Of a stretch of DNA of 64,000 nt, positions 36,693-46,588 are shown piece by piece. The DNA is from Streptomyces sp. WP-1 (GTDB lineage Bacteria; Actinomycetota; Actinomycetes; Streptomycetales; Streptomycetaceae): NCBI RefSeq assembly GCF_030450125.1, contig NZ_CP123923.1, positions 2,914,001 through 2,978,000 of the forward strand, given 5' to 3'. The translations under genes were made by a program, and so were the position numbers. The notes below the pieces were generated by a model. It did no database searches. It saw nothing but the letters and a program-made list of their open reading frames with translations, and was not told the origin of the DNA. Each line of letters opens with the position of its first letter. Position 1 is the stretch's first letter.

Positions 36693-37100
36693 ATGCTGGT
36701 CCGCGACGCCATGAGCACGGTGATCCTCACCCTCGGCCCCGCCCACACCCTCCGTGAGGCGGCCACATTGATGTCCGCCCGGCGCATCGGTGCCGCCGTG
36801 GTCTTCGACCCGGACGCCGGTGGCATCGGCATCCTCACCGAGCGCGACATCCTCAACTCCGTCGGCCTCGGGCAGAACCCGGACACCGAGCGCGCCCACG
36901 CCCACACCACCACCGACGTCGTCTTCGCGGCGCCGACCTGGACGCTGGAGGAGGCCGCCCGTGCCATGGCGCACGGCGGCTTCCGGCATCTGATCGTCCT
37001 CGACCGGGGCGAGGTCGCCGGGATCGTCTCGGTCCGGGACATCATCCGCTGCTGGTCCCCGGCCCGCGAGCGCGCCGCGCTGGCCCGGGCGGGCTCCTGA
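36693..37100 (+). CDS. two-CBS-domain protein
   Basis: The 135-residue protein is made of two CBS motifs (MLVRDAMSTVILTLG...GILTERDIL and TTDVVFAAPTWTLEEAARAM...GIVSVRDIIRC). CBS pairs bind adenosine nucleotides and usually regulate a partner; none is evident here. AGGAGG lies nine bases before the chosen ATG, which excludes the upstream start at 36645. The gene faces katA tail to tail, with a shared hairpin between. Confidence 0.88.
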   Translation: MLVRDAMSTVILTLGPAHTLREAATLMSARRIGAAVVFDPDAGGIGILTERDILNSVGLGQNPDTERAHAHTTTDVVFAAPTWTLEEAARAMAHGGFRHLIVLDRGEVAGIVSVRDIIRCWSPARERAALARAGS

Positions 37101-37142
37101 GCACGCCCGGCCCGAGGCGCGCGAAGACCCGGACGCGACGAA

Positions 37143-37176
37143 CGGGCCGGACCCCGAGCACCAGGGATCCGGCCCG
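37143..37176. terminator. hairpin between convergent CBS gene and katA
   Basis: A 9-bp stem (37143-37151 with 37168-37176) lies midway in the 99-nt convergent gap. It could end both transcripts. No T run is present. Confidence 0.45.
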
Positions 37177-37199
37177 CCCGGCGGACGGTTGCCGCCGTC

Positions 37200-38654
37200 T
37201 CAGTCGCGCGGGGCCCGCACCGCCGCCTCCAGTCGCTTGCCGAAGTCGGCGTCCGCGGCCGCGAAGTTGCCGATCGCGCGCTCCGCGATGTCCGCGCGGG
37301 AGACCTGGGAGATCGACCCGGCCAGGTTGGCGATCAGCCGCTCCTTCTCCGGCTCCGACATCAGCCGGTACAGGTCCCCGGCCTGCACGAAGTCGTCGTC
37401 CTCGGCGTGGAGCGGGGCCGGGTGGTCGCCGGTGCCGCCGCCGAAGCCGTCGTACGGCTGCCACAGCGGGCGGCCGGTCTGCGCGGGCCCGCCGAAGCTG
37501 TTGGGCTCGTAGTTCTTGGCGCCGCCGTGCCGGCCGTCGTACAGGAAGCCGTCACGGGAGTGCGTGCGGGCCTCGGTGGCGTGCGGACGGTTGACCGGCA
37601 GGTGGTCGGCGTTGATGCCGACGCGGTAGCGGTGCGCGTCGCCGTACGCGAAGAGCCGGCCCTGGAGCATCTTGTCGGGCGAGGGGCCGATGCCCGGCAC
37701 GAAGTGCGAGGGGCTGAAGATCGACTGCTCGACCTCGGCGAAGACGTTCCGCGGGTTGCGGTTCAGCTCCAGCCTGCCGATCTCGATGACCGGGTAGTCC
37801 GCGTGCGGCCACACCTTGGTCAGGTCGAACGGGTTGAAACGGTACGACGCCGCGTCCGCCGCCGGCATGATCTGCACGCCCACGGTCCAGCTCGGGAACT
37901 CGCCCCGCTCGATCGACTCGCGCAGATCGCGCTGGTGGGAGTCGGGATCGGTGCCCGCGAGCACCGCGGCCTCACCGGCGGTGAGGTTCTTGATGCCCTG
38001 GTCGGTCTTGAAGTGGTACTTGACCCAGAAGACCTCGCCCGCCTCGTTGTTCCACTGGTAGGTGTGCGAGCCGAAGCCGTCCATGTGCCGGTACGACGCC
38101 GGGATGCCGCGGTCGCCGAACAGCCAGGTCACCTGGTGGGTCGCCTCCGGTGACAGCCCCCAGAAGTCCCACACGTTGTCGGCCTCCTGGCTGCCCGTGT
38201 AGGGGTCGCGCTTCTGGGTGTGGATGAAGTCGGGGAACTTGATCGCGTCCCGGATGAAGAAGACGGGGGTGTTGTTGCCGACGAGGTCGTAGTTGCCCTC
38301 CTCGGTGTAGAACTTCACCGCGAAACCGCGCGGGTCACGGACCGCGTCCGCCGCGCCGAGGTTCCCGGCCACCGTCGAGAAGCGCAGGAAGACCTCGGTC
38401 TCCTTGCCGGCCTCGGCGAGGAAGGCGGCCCTGGTGTACGGCGTGACGTCCGCGGTCACCGTGAAGGTGCCGTAGGCGCCGGCGCCGCGGGCGTGCACGA
38501 CCCGCTCCGGGATGCGCTCGCGGTTGAAGTGGGCCAGCTTCTCCAGCAGCAGCTGGTCCTGGACCAGCACCGGGCCGCCGACGCCCGCCGTCTCGCTGTT
38601 CTGGTTGTCGGCTACCGGAGCACCGGCCTCCGTGGTGAGCGGTCCCTGCGTCAC
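37200..38654 (-). CDS. katA: heme catalase
   Basis: The 484-residue monofunctional small-subunit catalase dismutates hydrogen peroxide. It has the active-site signature [20 protein letters not shown] (His), the distal Asn region [13 protein letters not shown], and the proximal heme-Tyr motif [14 protein letters not shown]. The GTG was chosen because AGGAGG lies six bases upstream. It is divergent from a Fur-family gene with 145 nt and a palindromic operator between, so iron- or peroxide-sensed control is expected. Confidence 0.95.
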   Translation of the reverse strand: MTQGPLTTEAGAPVADNQNSETAGVGGPVLVQDQLLLEKLAHFNRERIPERVVHARGAGAYGTFTVTADVTPYTRAAFLAEAGKETEVFLRFSTVAGNLGAADAVRDPRGFAVKFYTEEGNYDLVGNNTPVFFIRDAIKFPDFIHTQKRDPYTGSQEADNVWDFWGLSPEATHQVTWLFGDRGIPASYRHMDGFGSHTYQWNNEAGEVFWVKYHFKTDQGIKNLTAGEAAVLAGTDPDSHQRDLRESIERGEFPSWTVGVQIMPAADAASYRFNPFDLTKVWPHADYPVIEIGRLELNRNPRNVFAEVEQSIFSPSHFVPGIGPSPDKMLQGRLFAYGDAHRYRVGINADHLPVNRPHATEARTHSRDGFLYDGRHGGAKNYEPNSFGGPAQTGRPLWQPYDGFGGGTGDHPAPLHAEDDDFVQAGDLYRLMSEPEKERLIANLAGSISQVSRADIAERAIGNFAAADADFGKRLEAAVRAPRD

Positions 38655-38718
38655 GTGCGCCTCCTGCGGTCTACGCCGGCCAATCTGTCCCTTGGCCAAA
38701 GCCGTTCCCGATCCTACA

Positions 38719-38733
38719 TTGGACTAAGTCCAA
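38719..38733. promoter_or_regulatory. Fur-type operator between katA and the Fur gene
   Basis: TTGGACTAAGTCCAA is a perfect 7-1-7 inverted repeat in the divergent promoter region, followed by CAAGTCAAAT and by ATTCCAAT as partial repeats. The size and AT-rich flanks suit binding by the adjacent Fur-family protein. Confidence 0.65.
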
Positions 38734-38799
38734 GTCAAATAGGATTCCAATCTCACACCTATTCCCGTCCTGGTCCCCCTTGCTGCTAGGCTGATAGCC

Positions 38800-39216
38800 A
38801 TGAGCGACCTTCTGGAACGACTGCGTGGACGCGGATGGCGGATGACCGCGCAGCGGCGCGTGGTGGCCGAGGTCCTCGACGGCGAGCACGTCCACATGAC
38901 GGCCGACGAGGTCCACGCACGGGCTGTCGCGAAGCTGCCGGAGATCTCCCGGGCGACCGTCTACAACACGCTGGGCGAGCTGGTCACGCTCGGCGAGGTG
39001 CTGGAAGTCTCGACGGACAAGCGCGCCAAGCGGTACGACCCCAACGCGCATCGGCCGCACCACCACCTGGTCTGCGCCCACTGCGGCGCGATCCGCGACG
39101 TGCACCCCACGGGCAACCCGCTGGCGGACCTCCCCGACACCGAGCGCTTCGGCTTCACGGTGTCGGACGTCGAGGTGACGTACCGGGGACTGTGCCCGGA
39201 GTGCGCGGGCGCGTGA
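38800..39216 (+). CDS. Fur-family metalloregulator (FurA/CatR-like)
   Basis: The 138-residue protein has the winged HTH (LRGRGWRMTAQRRVVAEVL, ISRATVYNTLGEL) and the metal-binding dimer domain (HRPHHHLVCAHCGAIRDV, structural Cys pair CPEC at the end). It could be a peroxide sensor (PerR-like) or iron sensor; divergence from katA favours peroxide or iron control of catalase. The ATG lies seven bases after TAGGCT (38787-38792) with no Shine-Dalgarno sequence, so the mRNA may be leaderless. A strong terminator follows. Confidence 0.92.
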   Translation: MSDLLERLRGRGWRMTAQRRVVAEVLDGEHVHMTADEVHARAVAKLPEISRATVYNTLGELVTLGEVLEVSTDKRAKRYDPNAHRPHHHLVCAHCGAIRDVHPTGNPLADLPDTERFGFTVSDVEVTYRGLCPECAGA

Positions 39217-39238
39217 GGCCGCAGACCACGGAGTGACG

Positions 39239-39264
39239 GAGGGGGCGCGCGCCCCCTCTTTTTT
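39239..39264 (+). terminator. intrinsic terminator of the Fur-family gene
   Basis: A perfect GC-rich palindrome (39239-39258) runs directly into TTTTTT (39259-39264 plus preceding bases), the clearest rho-independent terminator in the window. Confidence 0.85.
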
Positions 39265-39307
39265 ATGCCTTGCCTCGTCCATGCCGTGCGCGGCTGTGCG
39301 CATACGG

Positions 39308-39345
39308 CCGAGGGCCGGAACCCATTTCTGGATTCCGGCCCTCGG
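39308..39345 (-). terminator. hairpin downstream of initiator tRNA copy 1
   Basis: Arms 39308-39320 and 39333-39345 are perfect 13-bp complements around a 12-base loop, 8 nt beyond the tRNA 3' end on the minus strand. It has no T run. Confidence 0.6.
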
Positions 39346-39352
39346 CCTTCAG

Positions 39353-39426
39353 TAGCGGGGACAGGATTTGAACCTGCGACCTCTGGGTTATGAGCCCAGC
39401 GAGCTACCGAGCTGCTCCACCCCGCG
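39353..39426 (-). tRNA. tRNA-fMet (CAT), initiator, copy 1
   Basis: The 74-nt sequence folds as a cloverleaf with anticodon CAT in loop CTCATAA. Initiator traits are visible: three G-C pairs at the anticodon stem base (GGG/CCC) and a 1-72 mismatch (C1 opposite U72). CCA is not encoded. It is identical to the copy at 41594-41667. Confidence 0.93.
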
Positions 39427-39543
39427 TCGGTGAACACGACATTACGCGGGGGGAGCCGACGAAGGCAAATCCATTCGGCCCCGAGTGACCAGGGCCACTC
39501 GCACCGACCCATTTCACAACCGGCCCACCCGCATCGGGGCCGC

Positions 39544-41355
39544 TCACGCCGACAGTTCCTCGCGCAGCGCGTCCCGCAGCCGGCCCGCCCGCTCGGTGAC
39601 CTCCGCGGGGCCCAGCTCCGCCGCGCGCGTCGCCCAGCGCTGCCCCTCGTCCAGGTCGCCGCGGCGGGCGCAGACCAGGGCGAGGCGGAGGGCGGCCCGG
39701 CCATGGCCGTCGTTCGCCGCGCGCGTCCACCACACCACGGCCTCCGGCTCGCTGCCCTCGCGGGCGAGCAGCAGCCCGAGGTTGAACGCCCCGTTGCGCG
39801 ACCCCGCCTCGGCCGCCGCCCGGTACCAGCGCGCCGCCTCGACCACATCGCCGCGCGCGGAGGCCAGCATGCCGACCCGCACCTGCGCCCGGCGGTGGCC
39901 CTGCTGCGCCGCCCGCTCGTACCACTCCTCGCACTCGGCCTTCTCGTGCGCGCTCTCCCCCAGTTCGTGCGCGGGCCGCGGGGGGCGGCGGGCGTCCAGC
40001 AGGGCGGCCAGCCGGTATGCCGCCTCCGCGCTGCCGCCGCCCGCCGCGCAGCGCAGATGCCGCTCCGCCGCCCGCTCGTCGCGCTCGCGCAGCCGCGCCA
40101 TGCCGACCTGGAGCGCGGCCTCGGTGTGCCCGGCCGAGGCCGCCCGCTCGTACCAGCGCAGCGCCATCGTCTCCTCGCCGCGCCCGGCGTACAGAATGCC
40201 GAGGTTGAACGCCGCGTCCACGCTCCCCGCCTCGGCCGCCTTGGAGAACCACGGCTCCGCACCCGAGGTGTCGCCGACCTGGAGCAGCAGGATGGCCAGC
40301 GCGTTCGCGGCCTCCCGGTGCCCGGCGTACGCGGCGCGCCGGTACCACTGCTCGGCCTGCGCGGTGCGGCCCTGCTCGGCGCAGAGCAGTCCGAGGTTGT
40401 ACGCGCCGTTGTCGTCCCCCGCGTCCAGTGCCGCCCGGTACCAGCGCTCGGCGGTCTGGGTCTCGCCCCGCTCGGCGTGCAGCGCGCCGAGCGCGTTGGC
40501 CGCGTTGCCGTCGCCCTCCTGGGCGGCGCGCAGCCACCACACGGCGGCGCTCTCGGTGTCCCCGGCGTCGCGCAGCAGGAAGCCGAGGGCGCAGGCGGCA
40601 CGCGGTTCGCCGTCCTTGGCGGAGGTCAGGTACCAGCGCCCGGCCTCCTTCAGCTCGCCGCGCTGCTCCAGGATCGCCCCGAGGTGCAGGGCGGCCCGCC
40701 GGTGCCCGCGCGCGGCGGCCTGCCGGTACCACTGCTCGGCCTCCGCGACAGCGTTGTCACCCCCGCCCTCGCCCCGGTCCTCGGCCTCCCGGTCGAGCGC
40801 GCGCGCCATCCGGTACGCCGCCTCCCGGTGCCCGCGCTCGGCGGCGAGCCGCATCCAGTGCCCGGCCGCCGCGTCCCCGCGGTGCTCCAGCAGATCGGCG
40901 AGCGCGTAGGCGCCGAGGACATGGCCCTGCTCGGCGGACTGGCGCAGCCAGTACTCGGCGGCGGGTTCGTCCCCCCGTTCGCGGTGGTAGCGGCCGAGCG
41001 CGTGCGCGGCGGCCGCGGAACCGGCGACGGCGGCGATGCGCCACCAGCCGGCGGCCTCCTCGCCGTACCCCCGCTGGTGCAGCAGGACACCGAGGTTGTT
41101 GGCGGCGGCCCGGTCACCGGCCGCGGTGGCGGCCCGCAGATGGGTCTCGGCACCGTCGAGGTCGCCGCGGCGCAGCAGCATGGCGCCGAGGACGCTGGCG
41201 GCCTCCGCGTCACCGCTGCGCGCGGCGAGCGCGAGGCGTACCTCGTCGGCGGCGTCGGCCATGTCGCCCACCTCGTCGCGGACCGGCCCCTCACCGAAAG
41301 TCTGTACAAATCGCCCTGACTCGAACAGAGTTGCCTTGTCCCCCATAACGTCCAT
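39544..41355 (-). CDS. Sel1/TPR-repeat protein
   Basis: The 603-residue soluble protein is built of about fourteen Sel1-like repeats of ~36 residues, each with an A-x-x-x-G-x-L helix followed by A-x-x-W-Y-R-x-A-A-x-x-G (AERWYRAALDAGDDNGAYNL, AEQWYRRAAYAGHREAANAL). Such proteins scaffold protein-protein interactions. Start choice is uncertain: ATG 41355 has GGGTGG seven bases upstream, while ATG 41346 (MGDKATLFESG) may be the conserved start. It is bracketed by the two identical initiator tRNA genes. Confidence 0.88.
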   Translation of the reverse strand: MDVMGDKATLFESGRFVQTFGEGPVRDEVGDMADAADEVRLALAARSGDAEAASVLGAMLLRRGDLDGAETHLRAATAAGDRAAANNLGVLLHQRGYGEEAAGWWRIAAVAGSAAAAHALGRYHRERGDEPAAEYWLRQSAEQGHVLGAYALADLLEHRGDAAAGHWMRLAAERGHREAAYRMARALDREAEDRGEGGGDNAVAEAEQWYRQAAARGHRRAALHLGAILEQRGELKEAGRWYLTSAKDGEPRAACALGFLLRDAGDTESAAVWWLRAAQEGDGNAANALGALHAERGETQTAERWYRAALDAGDDNGAYNLGLLCAEQGRTAQAEQWYRRAAYAGHREAANALAILLLQVGDTSGAEPWFSKAAEAGSVDAAFNLGILYAGRGEETMALRWYERAASAGHTEAALQVGMARLRERDERAAERHLRCAAGGGSAEAAYRLAALLDARRPPRPAHELGESAHEKAECEEWYERAAQQGHRRAQVRVGMLASARGDVVEAARWYRAAAEAGSRNGAFNLGLLLAREGSEPEAVVWWTRAANDGHGRAALRLALVCARRGDLDEGQRWATRAAELGPAEVTERAGRLRDALREELSA

Positions 41356-41550
41356 CGTCGCACCACCCGCAACCTGGGTACACCCGGTACACCCCACCCC
41401 GTGAGGTCACTTCAGCGTTTTGTCGACATGCCCACAGGACGACAAGTCAAACACACGGCGCTCAACTCCTCACGGCGGCACGACGGTGGCTTCCTCCCCA
41501 ACTTGTGCCCACGCAGGCCGAGTTCACCGACTTCACCGGGTTCACACACC

Positions 41551-41587
41551 ACGAAGGCCCGGATCCTCTGAGGATCCGGGCCTTCGT
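41551..41587 (-). terminator. hairpin downstream of initiator tRNA copy 2
   Basis: Perfect 16-bp arms (41551-41566 and 41572-41587) with a five-base loop begin 6 nt beyond the tRNA 3' end on the minus strand. An A run precedes the hairpin on that strand, which would also give a T-rich tail on the plus strand, so it may work in both directions. Confidence 0.65.
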
Positions 41588-41593
41588 TTTCAG

Positions 41594-41667
41594 TAGCGGG
41601 GACAGGATTTGAACCTGCGACCTCTGGGTTATGAGCCCAGCGAGCTACCGAGCTGCTCCACCCCGCG
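41594..41667 (-). tRNA. tRNA-fMet (CAT), initiator, copy 2
   Basis: This copy is base-for-base the same as copy 1, with the same anticodon CAT and initiator features. The flanks differ apart from a few bases. It lies between the UPF0182 gene (upstream, same strand) and the Sel1 gene. Confidence 0.93.
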
Positions 41668-41708
41668 CCGTTGTGAGCCAACCGTATCACGGCGCGGGAC
41701 GGTGCTGA

Positions 41709-44624
41709 TCAGCCCTTCTGCCTCGGCTGCTTCGACTGGTCCTGCTTCTGCTGCCGCTGCGCGTCCTGGGCCCGCTCCAGCGCGGCCTTGAGGTCCTTCT
41801 GCGCCTTCGCGTAGGCGTCCCAGTCGGGACCGCCGGACTGCTTCAGCGCCCGCTGCCCGGCGTCGAACGCCTTCTGGGCGTCGGCCAGGTCCTGCTGGAC
41901 GCCCGGATCGCTCGCCGCGGGCGGTGCCTTGGAGCCGCCGTCCGGCGGTCCGGCCGCGGCGGAGCTGGTGCCGAAGAGCTTGTCCAGCGCCTCGCCGAGC
42001 GTGTTCTCGAAGGCCGGCGGCCGGTCCCCGTAGGTGACCAGCACCTTGCGCTGCAACGGGTACTTCAGTCCGCCGCCCCGTACGTAGACCGGCTCCACGT
42101 AGAGCAGTCCGCCGTCCAGCGGCACGGTCAGCAGATTGCCGTACTCCACCGCCGAGTCCCCGCCCTTGAGGTACTTGATCGCGGCGGCGACGTCCTGCTC
42201 GGAGTTGAACTGGCTCTGGACCTGTTTGGGCCCGTCGACCGTCGTACTGGTCGGCAGTTTCAGGATCCTGATCTTGCCGTAGTCGCCGCTGTCCGCCTCG
42301 GAGTCGACCGACATGAAGGCGCTGAGGTTGTCCCGGCCGGTCGGCGTGAACGTCGTCGACAGCGAGAACGCCTGTTTGCTCTGGTCGGGCATCTTCATGC
42401 TCAGGTAGTACGGCGGCACCGCGTCACCCGACTTGTTGGTCGGGTCGTCGGGCACCTGCCACACCTCGCTGCCGGTGAGGAAGGTCTGCGGATCCGTCAC
42501 GTGGTAGCGGGTGAGCAGCTCGCGCTGGACCTTGAACAGGTCCTGGGGATACCGCAGATGGGACAGCAGCGCCGGGGAGATCGCGCTCTTGGGCAGCACC
42601 GTGCCGGGAAACGCCTTCATCCAGGTCTTCAGCACCGGGTCCTTGGTGTCCCACTGGTACAGCTTGACCTCGCCGGTGTACGCGTCGACGGTCGCCTTCA
42701 CCGAGTTGCGGATGTAGTTGACCTGGTTCTGCGGGGCCACCACGCTGCGGTTGTCGCTGCCGGCGGTCAGCGAGTCGGCCGTGGTGTCGCCGAGGGTCGT
42801 ACGGGAGGAGTACGGGTAGCTGTTCGACGTCGTGTAGCCGTCGACGATCCACTGGATGTGGCCGTCGACGACGGCCGGGTAGGCGTCGCCGTCGATGGTC
42901 AGCCAGGGGGCGACCGCCTCGACGCGCTCCTTGGGCGTGCGGTTGTACAGGATCCGCGAGCCCTTGCCGATCGCGCCCGAGTACAGGATCTGCGGCTCGT
43001 TGAACGCCATCGCGTACGCGGCCCGGTTGAGCGGGTTGTCGAGGTTCACCCCGCTCTTGCCCGCATAGCTGGTGGTCACCTCGCCGTTGTTGTCGGTGGG
43101 GTGGTCGATCTCCTTCTGGGGACCGCCGACGATGGAGTAGGTGGTGGTCTTCTCGCCGTAGTAGACCCGCTGCTGGTAGGTGCCCAGATCGCCCTTGGAG
43201 GGCAGGTCGTACTCGGTGAAGACGGGCTGGCCGTCGTCGGCCTCGGTGCCCTTGGCGGCGACCACGCCGTAGCCGTGCGTGTAACGGAAGTGGTCGTTGA
43301 TCCAGTTGTGCTTCGGGATGCCCTTCAGGTTCAGCTCGCGCAGGCCTATGACGGTGTCCTGGAGCTTGCCGTCCTTGGTGGGATAGCGGTCGACGTCCAG
43401 GTTGGCCGGGAAGCTGTAGTAGTCCTTCATCTCCTGCGCCTGTTCGAACGTGGGCGAGACGATGTTCGGATCCATGATCCGGATGCTCGCCGCGTCGTTC
43501 GCGTCCGCGCGCAGCTTGGCGTCGTCGGAGGCGGTGGACTTGCCGTCGTACTGGGTGACCTTGGTGTCGTCGATGCCGTACGCCTCGCGGGTGGCCGTGA
43601 GGTTCTTCTGGACGTACGGGGCTTCCTTGGCCTGCTCGTTGGGTTCGACCTGGAACTTCTGCACGATCGCCGGGTAGAGCCCGCCGATCAGGATCGCCGA
43701 GAGGACCATCAGGCCGAAGCCGATGACGGGCAGCTGCCAGGTGCGCCGCCACAGGGTGGCGAAGAACAGCAGGGCGCAGATGACGGCGATGCAGAACAGG
43801 ATCGTCTTGGCCGGCAGATAGGCGTTGGCGTCGACATAGCGCAGGCCGGTCCAGTCGCCGGTCGCCTTGAAGTCGCTGGACTTCACCGCGAGTCCGTACC
43901 GGTCGAGCCAGTAGGCGACGGCCTTGAGGGCGACGAACAGGCCGAGCAGCACCGAGAGGTGGCTGGTCGCGGCGGCGGTGGCGCGCGCGCCGGGGCTGGT
44001 CAGGCGCAGCCCGCCGTACAGGTAGTGCGTGAAGGCGGCGGCGATCAGGCACAGGATGACCGCGGCGAAGCCGAAGGCCAGCAGGAACCGGAACCAGGGC
44101 AGGTCGAAGGCGTAGAAGGAGATGTCGAGGTGGAACTTGGGGTCCTTCTCGTGGAAGGGGACTCCGTTCACCCACATCAGCCAGGTGCGCCACTGGCCGG
44201 CCGCGGAGGCGCCCGCGATCAGCCCGACCAGGGCGCAGACGCCGACCAGCAGCCAGGTCTTGTACGGCGCGAGACCCATCCGGTAGCGGTCCAGGCTCTG
44301 CTGCTCCATGGACATGGCGCTCAGCGGGGGCCGCAGTCGGTGGGCCAGCCAGATGTTGAGGCCGACCATGAACGCCGCCAGCAGACCGAAGACGAAGAAC
44401 AGCCCGATCTTGGTCCACAGTGTGGTGGTGAACACGGACGAGTAGTGCACCGACCGGTACCACAGCCAGTTCGTCCAGAAGCCGGCGAACATGCTGAAGG
44501 TCATACCGAGGACGGCGAGCACGCCCAGCGTCAGGAGCAGGACCCTGACCCGCCGGGATGGTCGGCCCGCCCCCGTCCGTGGCCCCGCTGGGCCCTGGCC
44601 GCGGTCCGGCATCTGGAAAGCCAA
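41709..44624 (-). CDS. UPF0182 family large membrane protein
   Basis: The 971-residue protein has seven membrane helices in the first ~340 residues ([40 protein letters not shown] and others). A large predicted extracytoplasmic domain follows, and the C-terminal tail is charged and Gln/Lys-rich ([17 protein letters not shown]). This is the standard UPF0182 layout; function is not established. The TTG giving MAFQMPDRG is supported by GAGGGG eight bases upstream; an ATG four codons later (44612) lacks such a site. It is divergent from the PPA1309 gene. Confidence 0.93.
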   Translation of the reverse strand: MAFQMPDRGQGPAGPRTGAGRPSRRVRVLLLTLGVLAVLGMTFSMFAGFWTNWLWYRSVHYSSVFTTTLWTKIGLFFVFGLLAAFMVGLNIWLAHRLRPPLSAMSMEQQSLDRYRMGLAPYKTWLLVGVCALVGLIAGASAAGQWRTWLMWVNGVPFHEKDPKFHLDISFYAFDLPWFRFLLAFGFAAVILCLIAAAFTHYLYGGLRLTSPGARATAAATSHLSVLLGLFVALKAVAYWLDRYGLAVKSSDFKATGDWTGLRYVDANAYLPAKTILFCIAVICALLFFATLWRRTWQLPVIGFGLMVLSAILIGGLYPAIVQKFQVEPNEQAKEAPYVQKNLTATREAYGIDDTKVTQYDGKSTASDDAKLRADANDAASIRIMDPNIVSPTFEQAQEMKDYYSFPANLDVDRYPTKDGKLQDTVIGLRELNLKGIPKHNWINDHFRYTHGYGVVAAKGTEADDGQPVFTEYDLPSKGDLGTYQQRVYYGEKTTTYSIVGGPQKEIDHPTDNNGEVTTSYAGKSGVNLDNPLNRAAYAMAFNEPQILYSGAIGKGSRILYNRTPKERVEAVAPWLTIDGDAYPAVVDGHIQWIVDGYTTSNSYPYSSRTTLGDTTADSLTAGSDNRSVVAPQNQVNYIRNSVKATVDAYTGEVKLYQWDTKDPVLKTWMKAFPGTVLPKSAISPALLSHLRYPQDLFKVQRELLTRYHVTDPQTFLTGSEVWQVPDDPTNKSGDAVPPYYLSMKMPDQSKQAFSLSTTFTPTGRDNLSAFMSVDSEADSGDYGKIRILKLPTSTTVDGPKQVQSQFNSEQDVAAAIKYLKGGDSAVEYGNLLTVPLDGGLLYVEPVYVRGGGLKYPLQRKVLVTYGDRPPAFENTLGEALDKLFGTSSAAAGPPDGGSKAPPAASDPGVQQDLADAQKAFDAGQRALKQSGGPDWDAYAKAQKDLKAALERAQDAQRQQKQDQSKQPRQKG

Positions 44625-44776
44625 GGTGCGCCCCTCGAAAATCGCTCTCGATCCCTCGGGCCCCCGTGCACCGCGGGCCCCGGTGGCCCCCCGTGATCGC
44701 GGGCCGACACATATGCAACTTACTCAGCCCCGGCTCGGTTCCCGATTCCGGTGGGGAACGAGGCAGGATTGTGACC

Positions 44777-45319
44777 ATGTCCAACACTCCCATGGCAGCG
44801 AACCCGCTCACCCGGGCCGTACTCGAGATCGACGAGTACGCCTCCGGCCTCGGCTGGGACCAGCCCGCTCGCCTCTTCGCCCTCGTAGACACCGCTCGGC
44901 TGCGCAGCCAGGAACCCGCGCTCGCGGCCCAGCTGGGCCTGGAGGGCGAGTCCGAGACCGCCGGTCTCACCCCGATCGAGCAGGACGAGATCGCGTCCGG
45001 CAAGCCGCTCGACGAGTTCCTCGCCACCATCGCCTGGCCCGACGCGGTGGCCGGCTGCGCGCTCACGGTGGAGCGGCTGATGCTGCCGCCGTCCGCCGAG
45101 ACGCAGGTCCCCAAGAACCTCAGCGAGGCCAAGCTGGCCAAGTGGGTGGCCGACCACCCCCAGCGCCAGGAGGTCCGGATGACGGTGGCGGTGCTGCGCG
45201 GCGGCGCCCGCGAGGCGGCGCTGCGGCTGCGCGAGAAGGACACCCCCACCGAGGTCCTGACCGGCCCGGACCTGGTCCCGGGCCTCGCGGACGCCCTGTC
45301 GGCGACATTCGCCGACTGA
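44777..45319 (+). CDS. PPA1309 family protein
   Basis: The 180-residue soluble protein matches the actinobacterial PPA1309 family: EIDEYASGLGWDQPARLFAL, a central TIAWPDAVAGCALTVERLML, and the C-terminal VLTGPDLVPGLADAL. No function is established. The ATG lies seven bases after CAGGAT (44764-44769) with no Shine-Dalgarno sequence, a likely leaderless start. Divergent from UPF0182; this pairing is common in actinobacteria. Confidence 0.9.
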   Translation: MSNTPMAANPLTRAVLEIDEYASGLGWDQPARLFALVDTARLRSQEPALAAQLGLEGESETAGLTPIEQDEIASGKPLDEFLATIAWPDAVAGCALTVERLMLPPSAETQVPKNLSEAKLAKWVADHPQRQEVRMTVAVLRGGAREAALRLREKDTPTEVLTGPDLVPGLADALSATFAD

Positions 45320-45334
45320 TCATCTCTTACGACA

Positions 45335-45372
45335 GCAGGGGCGCCGCCGGCGTGGTGCCGGGGCGCCCCTGC
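45335..45372. terminator. terminator between PPA1309 and YlbL-like genes
   Basis: An 11-bp GC stem (45335-45345 with 45362-45372) is followed by TCCTTGTC. It lies in the convergent gap and can serve the plus-strand gene. Confidence 0.6.
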
Positions 45373-45441
45373 TCCTTGTCACGGCACCGGGGCCCCGTCC
45401 GGACGGACAGGACCCCGGTCGGGTCACGGCACGCGGGCACC

Positions 45442-46539
45442 TCAGCCCTTGGCGGCGCACTTCGGCAGGGCCACGGTGTTCCCCTCGCGGATGTCCTTGA
45501 GCGCGCCCAGCGCGTCCTTGATCGTCTTCACCTTGACCAGGGTGAGCCCGCCCGGCTTGTCCGCCGCGGCCTCGGCGCAGTTGTCGGCGGGCGTCAGGAA
45601 GTACTGGGCGCCCTTGCCGCGCGCGCCGAGGGTCTTCATGTCGACGCCGCCGATCGGCCCGACCGTGCCGCTGTCGTCGATGGTGCCGGTGCCGGCCACG
45701 AACTTGCCGCCGGTGAGGTTGCCCGGGGTGAGCTTGTCGTAGATGCCGAGTGCGAACATCAGACCGGCGCTGGGGCCGCCGACGTCGGCGAGCTTGATGT
45801 CGATGCTGAACGGAAACGTGTGATCGGTCCCGGCGGAGATCCCGACGATGGCCCGCTTGGGCCCGCTGTCGTCGGAGGCGGCCGTGGTGATCGCGACGTC
45901 CTGGGTCGTCGTGGCCGTCTTGTGGGCCTTCTCGGCGGCGGCCTGCTCCTTGGCGGGGACGACGGTGAAGACCACCTTCTGGCCCGCCTTGTGCTTGGTG
46001 ACGAACGCGGCGACGTCCGAGGGCTTCGTGACCGCGTGGCCGTCGACCGCCTTGATCACGTCACCGGCGTGCAGCCTGCCCTCGGCCGGGGAGTCCTTGA
46101 CCACGGTGGAGACGATCACCCAGGACTTCACCGGGACGTCCAGCTGCTTCAGGGCGGCGACCTTGGCGCTCTCCTGGGACTGGCTGAACTCCTCGGCGTT
46201 CTGCTGCGAGGACTGCTCCTCGGTCGTGCCCTTCGGGTAGAGCGTGTCGTGCGGCACGACCTTGCTGTCGCGCGACAGCCAGCCGTAGACGGCCTCCACC
46301 AGGTTCATCCGGAAGTCCACGCTGGTCACCCGCACGGTGGTCATGTTGAGGTGACCGTCCGCCGGATACGTCCTGCGCCCGGAGATCTGGAGCACCGGCT
46401 CGCCCTGGTGGTTCCCGAGCGTGTTCACGGTCGGGCCGGGGGACATCTCCGCGTACGGCACGGGGATGAGCACTCCGGCGCACAGGAGCGCGATCAGCAT
46501 CAGGGTGGAGGCGAGCATCGTCGCGGTGCGGCGTGGCAT
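45442..46539 (-). CDS. YlbL-like PDZ/Lon (S16) membrane protease
   Basis: The 365-residue protein has an N-terminal signal anchor (MLASTLMLIALLCAGVLIPV), a PDZ domain (about 140-205, VVKDSPAEGRLHAGDVIKAV) and a Lon-type protease domain. The catalytic Ser is in LADVGGPSAGLMFALGIYD and the Lys in VGPIGGVDMKTLGA, giving the Ser-Lys dyad. Such secreted or anchored proteases are common in Gram-positives. The ATG begins right at the basic n-region MPRRTATM. It is convergent with PPA1309. Confidence 0.92.
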   Translation of the reverse strand: MPRRTATMLASTLMLIALLCAGVLIPVPYAEMSPGPTVNTLGNHQGEPVLQISGRRTYPADGHLNMTTVRVTSVDFRMNLVEAVYGWLSRDSKVVPHDTLYPKGTTEEQSSQQNAEEFSQSQESAKVAALKQLDVPVKSWVIVSTVVKDSPAEGRLHAGDVIKAVDGHAVTKPSDVAAFVTKHKAGQKVVFTVVPAKEQAAAEKAHKTATTTQDVAITTAASDDSGPKRAIVGISAGTDHTFPFSIDIKLADVGGPSAGLMFALGIYDKLTPGNLTGGKFVAGTGTIDDSGTVGPIGGVDMKTLGARGKGAQYFLTPADNCAEAAADKPGGLTLVKVKTIKDALGALKDIREGNTVALPKCAAKG

Positions 46540-46588
46540 GCCTCGACAGTACGTGACCCACCTGTCGGCGCACTGTCAGGTACCCCCG

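Noticed and set aside
39353..41667. tRNA repeats as attachment sites of an integrated element
   Set aside because: The enclosed gene is an ordinary-composition Sel1 protein with no integrase or mobility genes, and the repeats are complete functional tRNAs.
42501..44696. Long plus-strand open frame (731 codons) opposite the UPF0182 gene
   Set aside because: Antisense shadow typical of very GC-rich DNA; its translation is low-complexity (Asp/Gly/Arg/Val-rich) with no domain, while the opposite strand encodes a clear membrane protein.
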